From assembly GCA_052387235.1 (NCBI GenBank), contig JBQTJJ010000107.1, positions 1-21,347 on the forward strand: a stretch of DNA of 21,347 bases, read 5' to 3'. The position numbers were made by a program, and so were the translations under genes. Origin of the DNA: JBQTJJ01 sp052387235. Its GTDB lineage: Bacteria > Actinomycetota > Acidimicrobiia > Acidimicrobiales > GCA-2861595. Below the pieces are notes generated by a model. It saw only the letters and a list, made by a program, of their open reading frames with translations. It had not been told where the DNA came from and did no database searches. Of this stretch, positions 15,659 through 21,347 are shown piece after piece (the first letter of the stretch is position 1; each line of letters starts with the position of its first letter).

Positions 15659-16498
15659 TCAGGCCGGCTGCTGGGCGGGCGAGAAGAACGCGGTGAGTGC
15701 TTCAGCGAGCGCCATGGGATGGGTCAGGGGGGCGGCGTGCCCGGCGCCGGGGATCTCTTGCAGTCCTGCGTCGGGGACGTGGTCGGCCACGTGCCGCGCG
15801 CATCTCGTGAAGAAGGGCCTGGTGTCAGATCCCGTGAGCACCAGCACCGGAGCGGAGATGGTGCCGAGCACTGCCGGCGGCAGAGCTTCGGCGGCCTCAT
15901 CCTCCTCCATCGCCTGCTGGAGCAGGTTGAGCAGATTCGGGACGTAGCGGGCGGCAGCCTCGAGGTAGCCGGCGTCCTCGGCTCCGGCGATGTCGTGTTC
16001 GGTGAAGGGCCAGCGAAGGAAGGCGCCGACCGCAGCCGCCAGGTTGCCTTCGGCCGCCAGCTCGGCTGTGCGGGTGACAGCCGCGCCGGCGGCCGCTTGC
16101 TCGGCCTCGTCCAGCAGGCTGAGGAACCCCGGCTCGAACGGGGCCACCGCGGCCACGGCATCGGGCCGAGTCGCTGCGACGCCGAGCGCGAAGTAGCCGC
16201 CGCCAGACCAGCCCACCAGTCCGGCGGGCTCTCCGACACTGTCGACGTAGGTGGCGAAATCCTCGAGGATCCGGCTGGTGCGAAGGTCGGAGTGGGCGCC
16301 GCTGAGGCCACGGCCGCGGATGCTCGGCAGATGGCAGGTGTACCGGTCTGTCAGGTGTCCCAGCACTCCCTGCCAGTCGAGGTCGCCATCTCCGACTGCC
16401 CCCTGGAGGAACACGAGCGCCGGCCCCCGGCCATGCACGGTTCCACCGATGGTGACACCATCGGTGGTGGTCACGTAGTGGGTGCGTTGGCTGCTCAT
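15659..16498 (-). CDS. alpha/beta hydrolase
   Basis: A 279-aa alpha/beta-hydrolase-fold protein. The nucleophile elbow is GWSGG (S98). The other triad members are probably D225 in LVLTGSDTRPF and H254 in IPGAGHAAPLTHP, so it should be catalytically competent. The oxyanion-hole loop reads FLQGAVGDG instead of the common HG pattern, and a helical lid spans roughly residues 130-205. No signal peptide is present, so it is cytoplasmic. ATG 16498 is chosen over an ATG ten codons upstream because it has AAGGAG about 7 nt before it and begins the conserved part. The substrate is unknown; esterases, lactonases and haloperoxidase-like enzymes share this fold. Confidence 0.85.
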   Translation of the reverse strand: MSSQRTHYVTTTDGVTIGGTVHGRGPALVFLQGAVGDGDLDWQGVLGHLTDRYTCHLPSIRGRGLSGAHSDLRTSRILEDFATYVDSVGEPAGLVGWSGGGYFALGVAATRPDAVAAVAPFEPGFLSLLDEAEQAAAGAAVTRTAELAAEGNLAAAVGAFLRWPFTEHDIAGAEDAGYLEAAARYVPNLLNLLQQAMEEDEAAEALPPAVLGTISAPVLVLTGSDTRPFFTRCARHVADHVPDAGLQEIPGAGHAAPLTHPMALAEALTAFFSPAQQPA

Positions 16499-16557
16499 CG
16501 CTGGCTCCTTCGTCTCAGGTGGTCCCACCCGTGACGATCGCGCAAGAGGCGCCGGAG

Positions 16558-16580
16558 AACGTCACCCGACCGGGTACGTT
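16558..16580. promoter_or_regulatory. 23-bp imperfect palindrome between the LAL regulator and the hydrolase
   Basis: AACGT (16558-16562) mirrors ACGTT (16576-16580), and CCCG (16565-16568) mirrors CGGG (16571-16574). It lies in the 98-bp gap downstream of the LAL gene and upstream of the hydrolase start. It could be a dyad operator for the hydrolase or the terminator stem of the regulator gene. The arms are not followed by a T tract on the minus strand, which slightly favours an operator. Confidence 0.4.
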
Positions 16581-16596
16581 TCGACGCCCGCGGGTG

Positions 16597-19419
16597 CTAC
16601 TGCACATCGCGGCGAGCAGCCTGGGCGGCGAGTTCCGCGCGGCCAGCGGCATCCACCTTGGCGTAGACGTGGGACAGGTGCTTCTTGACCGTGTTGACGG
16701 AGATGAACAGGCGTTGTCCGATCTCAGCGTTGGTGTGGCCTTCGGCGACCAGGCGCACGACGTCACGCTCGACGGGAGTCAACGATGCCCAGCCGATGCG
16801 CGGGCGGCGACGCTCACCGCGTCCGCGGCGGGCATAGGCCACCGCATCGGCCAGTGACAGTTGGCAGCCGGCGTCCCAGCAGGCCGTCGCATCGGAGCGG
16901 TCCAGCGCGGCGTGCACGCCGGTGCGGGCGCGATCGAAGCGCTCGGCCTGCACGGGTAGGCGGACGATGCCCGAGTCGTCGTGGAACCGTTGGGAGGATG
17001 CGAGCAGGCGAAGGGCCCTCTCGGGCTCCCCGAGGGCGAGGGCCAGGTCGGCGATCCTCTCCAGCGCGGAGGCGGCCCCGACTCGGTCGCCGTAATCGTC
17101 CAGGATCTCCAGGCTGTCGTGTACCCGCTCCCACGCCTCGTCGAGGTCCTTGTCATCCCACGCCAACTCCGCGAGGCCGAGCAGCGACCGACCCAACGTA
17201 TGGGGGAGCCTTGGATCGGTCGACGCGGCGCGGCTGTTCCCCAGGTGCGCTCGCGCATCGTCGGGGCGTTGCTGGCTCTGCGCCACCATGCCGAGCAGCC
17301 ACTCGCCCATCGCCTCGTCCAAACGGCTGCCGCCACCACGTCCGATCCGCACGACCTCCTCGGCCGTGGCCCGAGCCGCGTCCAGGTCGCCGGACGCGTA
17401 GGCCGACAGGGCCAGCCAGTGATGCAACCACATCCCGTAATGGGTCCCCTTGAAGGCTCGTGGTCCCAGTACCGCCTGCGCCTCGGACAGCAACTCCTGC
17501 GCCCGGACGTGATCGCCTCGCAGGACGGCAACGGCTGCAAGCCCGGTGAGCCCGACCGCCTCCCACCCGGGACGCCCCACGTTCCGGCTGAGCTCGACGG
17601 CATGTCGGGCGTGTCGGTGTGACAGATCGAGCCGCCCCGACCACACCGACCACACCACAGGGCCGGCGTGGGCGGCCGGCATATGGAACGCGAGGTCGTT
17701 GGCCTCACACACCCGCACGCCCCGCTGGAACAGCCGGTAGCCGGCGTCGATCGAGCGGCTGTGCAGCAGCGCTGCCCCCGTGAACTGCAGGACGTGGGCG
17801 TGGGTCGACGCGTCCCCGCACTGCTCCGCGAGGTCGAGCGCCCGCTCGACGTCAGTGTCCACCTGCTCTCTCGTCGACAATCCCGCCAGCACTCCTGACA
17901 GGGCGCGGTGAGCCAACCCGACTGCGAGCGCACCGCCCAGACCAGCGGCGCGTGCCGCTTCGACCGCCTGGCTGGCCGAGCGATGGCAGCTGGCGGGCTC
18001 ACAACCGGCGAAGGCCAGAGCTGCCGCAGCCTGTAAACCCCGCACGCGCTCGTCGTCCGGGACGCCCGGTGCTGCGGCCGCGTCGTGCAGCTGCCGATGC
18101 ACCTCCCGGGACATGCCGTGTTCGAACCAGAAGCGCAGGATCGGCTCGGTCAGGTCCACAAGCGCCCGGAAATCCTTCGCCGCCACCGCCCAATCCATCG
18201 CAGCGCGCAGGTCATCGAGATCGGCCGTGAGCCGCGCGACCCAGGGCTCAGGCTGCCCATTCCTGAGACCGGCGTGCGCTCGTCCTGCCAGGGCGGCATA
18301 GAACTCCAGATGGCGGCCGCGCACCCGGTCCGGATCGTCCATCTCGGACAGCCGCTGCCGCGCATACACCCGGATCGTCTCCAGCAATCGGTAGCGAGCG
18401 CTGCCATGGCGCCGGGTGACCTGCAGCATCGATTGCTCGACCAGCCCGGCGACCAGGTCGAGGACGTCACCTCGGTCGATGCTCCCCCCGGCCATCACCG
18501 CCCCGGCAGCATCCAGCTCGAACGACCCGGCGAAGACCGACAGCCTCGCCAACGCCAACCGCTGCACGTCGTCGAGCAGGTCGTAGCTCCAGTCCAGCGA
18601 TGCCGCCAGCTTCCGCTGGCGTTCCGGCGCGCCCCGCGCCCCGCCGGTCAACAGCCCGAACCGGTCCGACAGCCCGGCCGCGATCTGGCCCGGCGCCAAG
18701 ACCCGCACCCGCGCCGCCGCCAGCTCGATCGCCAACGGAATCCCGTCCAGGCGCCGGCAGATCTCGGCCACGGCCAAGACGTTGTCGTCACCGATCCGGA
18801 AGTCCGCATCCACCAGCCGGGCCCGCACCTCGAACAGCCGCGCCGCGTCCGCTGCCGCGACCGTGCTGGCGGACCCCGCATCGGGGTCGGGCACCGGCAA
18901 CCCGGTGACCTCGAACGTCGCCTCACCCTCGACCACCAGCGGCACCCGGCTGGTTGCCAGCACGTGCAGCTGCGGACACTCCGACGACAACGTGCCGACC
19001 AGCTCGGCGCACCCCCCGACCACGTGCTCGCAATTGTCGAGCGCGATCAGCAGATGCCGTCGGTGGAGCTGCTCGGCGAGCGTGTCGGTCAGCGCCTGTC
19101 CGGGTCGCTCGAGAACTCCCACCGCCGCACCGACGGTCGGTGCGACCAGCCCAGGTTCGCTCACCCCTTGCAGGTCCACCCAGCAGGCCCCGTCCGAGAA
19201 CCGGGGCGCCACGTCCGCGGCGACCTCCATCGCCAGCCGAGTCTTGCCACAACCTCCGGAACCGGTCAGCGTCACCACCCGGGCCGCCGCCACCAGATCG
19301 GCCACCTTCGCACGCTCGCGCTCACGGCCGATGAACGCCGCGACCCCGATGGGCAGCCTGCTCCGCATCCCCATGGACTCCGCCCCCGATCGTACGAGCA
19401 CGCCATCGCAGGCGCCCAT
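16597..19419 (-). CDS. LAL-type LuxR family transcriptional regulator with NB-ARC-like ATPase
   Basis: A 940-aa regulator. It opens with FIGRERERAKVADLVAAARVVTLTG, then Walker A GSGGCGKT (53-60) and Walker B LLIALDNCEH (123-132), followed by CPQLHVLATSRVPL and GIPLAIELAAARV, the sensor and GxP motifs of STAND/NB-ARC ATPases. A winged-helix stretch (LAASLDWSYDLLDDVQRLALARLSVFAGSF) and TPR-like repeats fill the middle, and residues 880-940 are a LuxR HTH (LTPVERDVVRLVAEGHTNAEIGQRLFISVNTVKKHL). The Walker A has Cys where Val or Met is usual. ATG 19419 is the longest start; ATG 19368 is a good alternative. It probably controls the adjacent hydrolase and SnoaL-like genes, which is inference from position. 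Confidence 0.9.
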   Translation of the reverse strand: MGACDGVLVRSGAESMGMRSRLPIGVAAFIGRERERAKVADLVAAARVVTLTGSGGCGKTRLAMEVAADVAPRFSDGACWVDLQGVSEPGLVAPTVGAAVGVLERPGQALTDTLAEQLHRRHLLIALDNCEHVVGGCAELVGTLSSECPQLHVLATSRVPLVVEGEATFEVTGLPVPDPDAGSASTVAAADAARLFEVRARLVDADFRIGDDNVLAVAEICRRLDGIPLAIELAAARVRVLAPGQIAAGLSDRFGLLTGGARGAPERQRKLAASLDWSYDLLDDVQRLALARLSVFAGSFELDAAGAVMAGGSIDRGDVLDLVAGLVEQSMLQVTRRHGSARYRLLETIRVYARQRLSEMDDPDRVRGRHLEFYAALAGRAHAGLRNGQPEPWVARLTADLDDLRAAMDWAVAAKDFRALVDLTEPILRFWFEHGMSREVHRQLHDAAAAPGVPDDERVRGLQAAAALAFAGCEPASCHRSASQAVEAARAAGLGGALAVGLAHRALSGVLAGLSTREQVDTDVERALDLAEQCGDASTHAHVLQFTGAALLHSRSIDAGYRLFQRGVRVCEANDLAFHMPAAHAGPVVWSVWSGRLDLSHRHARHAVELSRNVGRPGWEAVGLTGLAAVAVLRGDHVRAQELLSEAQAVLGPRAFKGTHYGMWLHHWLALSAYASGDLDAARATAEEVVRIGRGGGSRLDEAMGEWLLGMVAQSQQRPDDARAHLGNSRAASTDPRLPHTLGRSLLGLAELAWDDKDLDEAWERVHDSLEILDDYGDRVGAASALERIADLALALGEPERALRLLASSQRFHDDSGIVRLPVQAERFDRARTGVHAALDRSDATACWDAGCQLSLADAVAYARRGRGERRRPRIGWASLTPVERDVVRLVAEGHTNAEIGQRLFISVNTVKKHLSHVYAKVDAAGRAELAAQAARRDVQ

Positions 19420-19434
19420 GTGCAGACGACTTCC

Positions 19435-19464
19435 GCGAGCGCGGACCGCGGCTGGTCCGCTCGC
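19435..19464 (-). terminator. GC-rich hairpin after the copper ATPase gene
   Basis: GCGGACC (19441-19447) and GGTCCGC (19454-19460) form a perfect 7-bp stem with a 6-nt loop. Four more pairs (GCGA 19435-19438 with TCGC 19461-19464) extend it past a two-base bulge. It lies in the 68-bp gap between the ATPase stop and the LAL start on the same strand, where a terminator is expected. There is no U tract, as is frequent in high-GC actinobacteria. Confidence 0.45.
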
Positions 19465-19487
19465 CTGCGGGGCTCACCGCCCGAGCA

Positions 19488-21347
<1,860 letters not shown>

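Noticed and set aside
16518..16529. GGTGG-TC-CCACC mini-palindrome upstream of the hydrolase
   Set aside because: A 5-bp arm with a 2-nt loop is expected by chance at this GC content.

Overview
This is a very GC-rich window with dense short-spaced genes, many GTG starts, strong third-position G/C and two large SARP/LAL-type ATPase regulators. All of this points to a high-GC actinomycete (Actinomycetota); I cannot place it more precisely from sequence alone.

Layout, left to right. (1) 1-98: the 3' end of a plus-strand gene that resembles a transposase tail. (2) 153-747, minus: an AhpD/carboxymuconolactone-decarboxylase-like protein with a coupled 67-aa hypothetical protein. (3) 748-912: a divergent intergenic region carrying four TGCAGGG heptamers as two 11-bp-period direct repeats in mirror orientation. 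(4) 913-3135, plus: three overlapping genes for a SnoaL-like protein, an APH-fold phosphotransferase and a class I methyltransferase. (5) 3125-6811, minus: a standalone PASTA-like protein followed by a 1053-aa SARP/AfsR-type regulator that ends inside the methyltransferase gene. (6) 6963-15172, plus: a complete four-gene Wadjet (JetABCD/MksFEBG-like) operon of the DUF2397/DUF2398/TIGR02680/DUF2399 type, usually called type II. (7) 15207-19419, minus: a LAL-type LuxR regulator, an alpha/beta hydrolase and a second SnoaL-like protein. (8) 19488-21347, minus: a Cu(I)-type P1B ATPase cut by the window edge.

How they work together. The Wadjet genes overlap one another by 8, 4 and 1 bp and start from an apparently leaderless promoter. 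By family knowledge they form an SMC loop-extrusion machine (JetA kleisin, JetB KITE, JetC SMC ATPase, JetD Toprim nuclease) that recognises and cleaves circular plasmids. All ATPase and Toprim motifs I can check are intact. The other genes look like ordinary accessory metabolism and regulation. The most original observation is the heptamer array at 816-894: its 11-bp period, and its spacing from a TANNNT -10 on the AhpD side, match the known binding pattern of SARP regulators, and a SARP gene lies about 2.2 kb away. I found no CRISPR array, tRNA, rRNA or intact mobile element, and no gene-free stretch longer than 300 bp.
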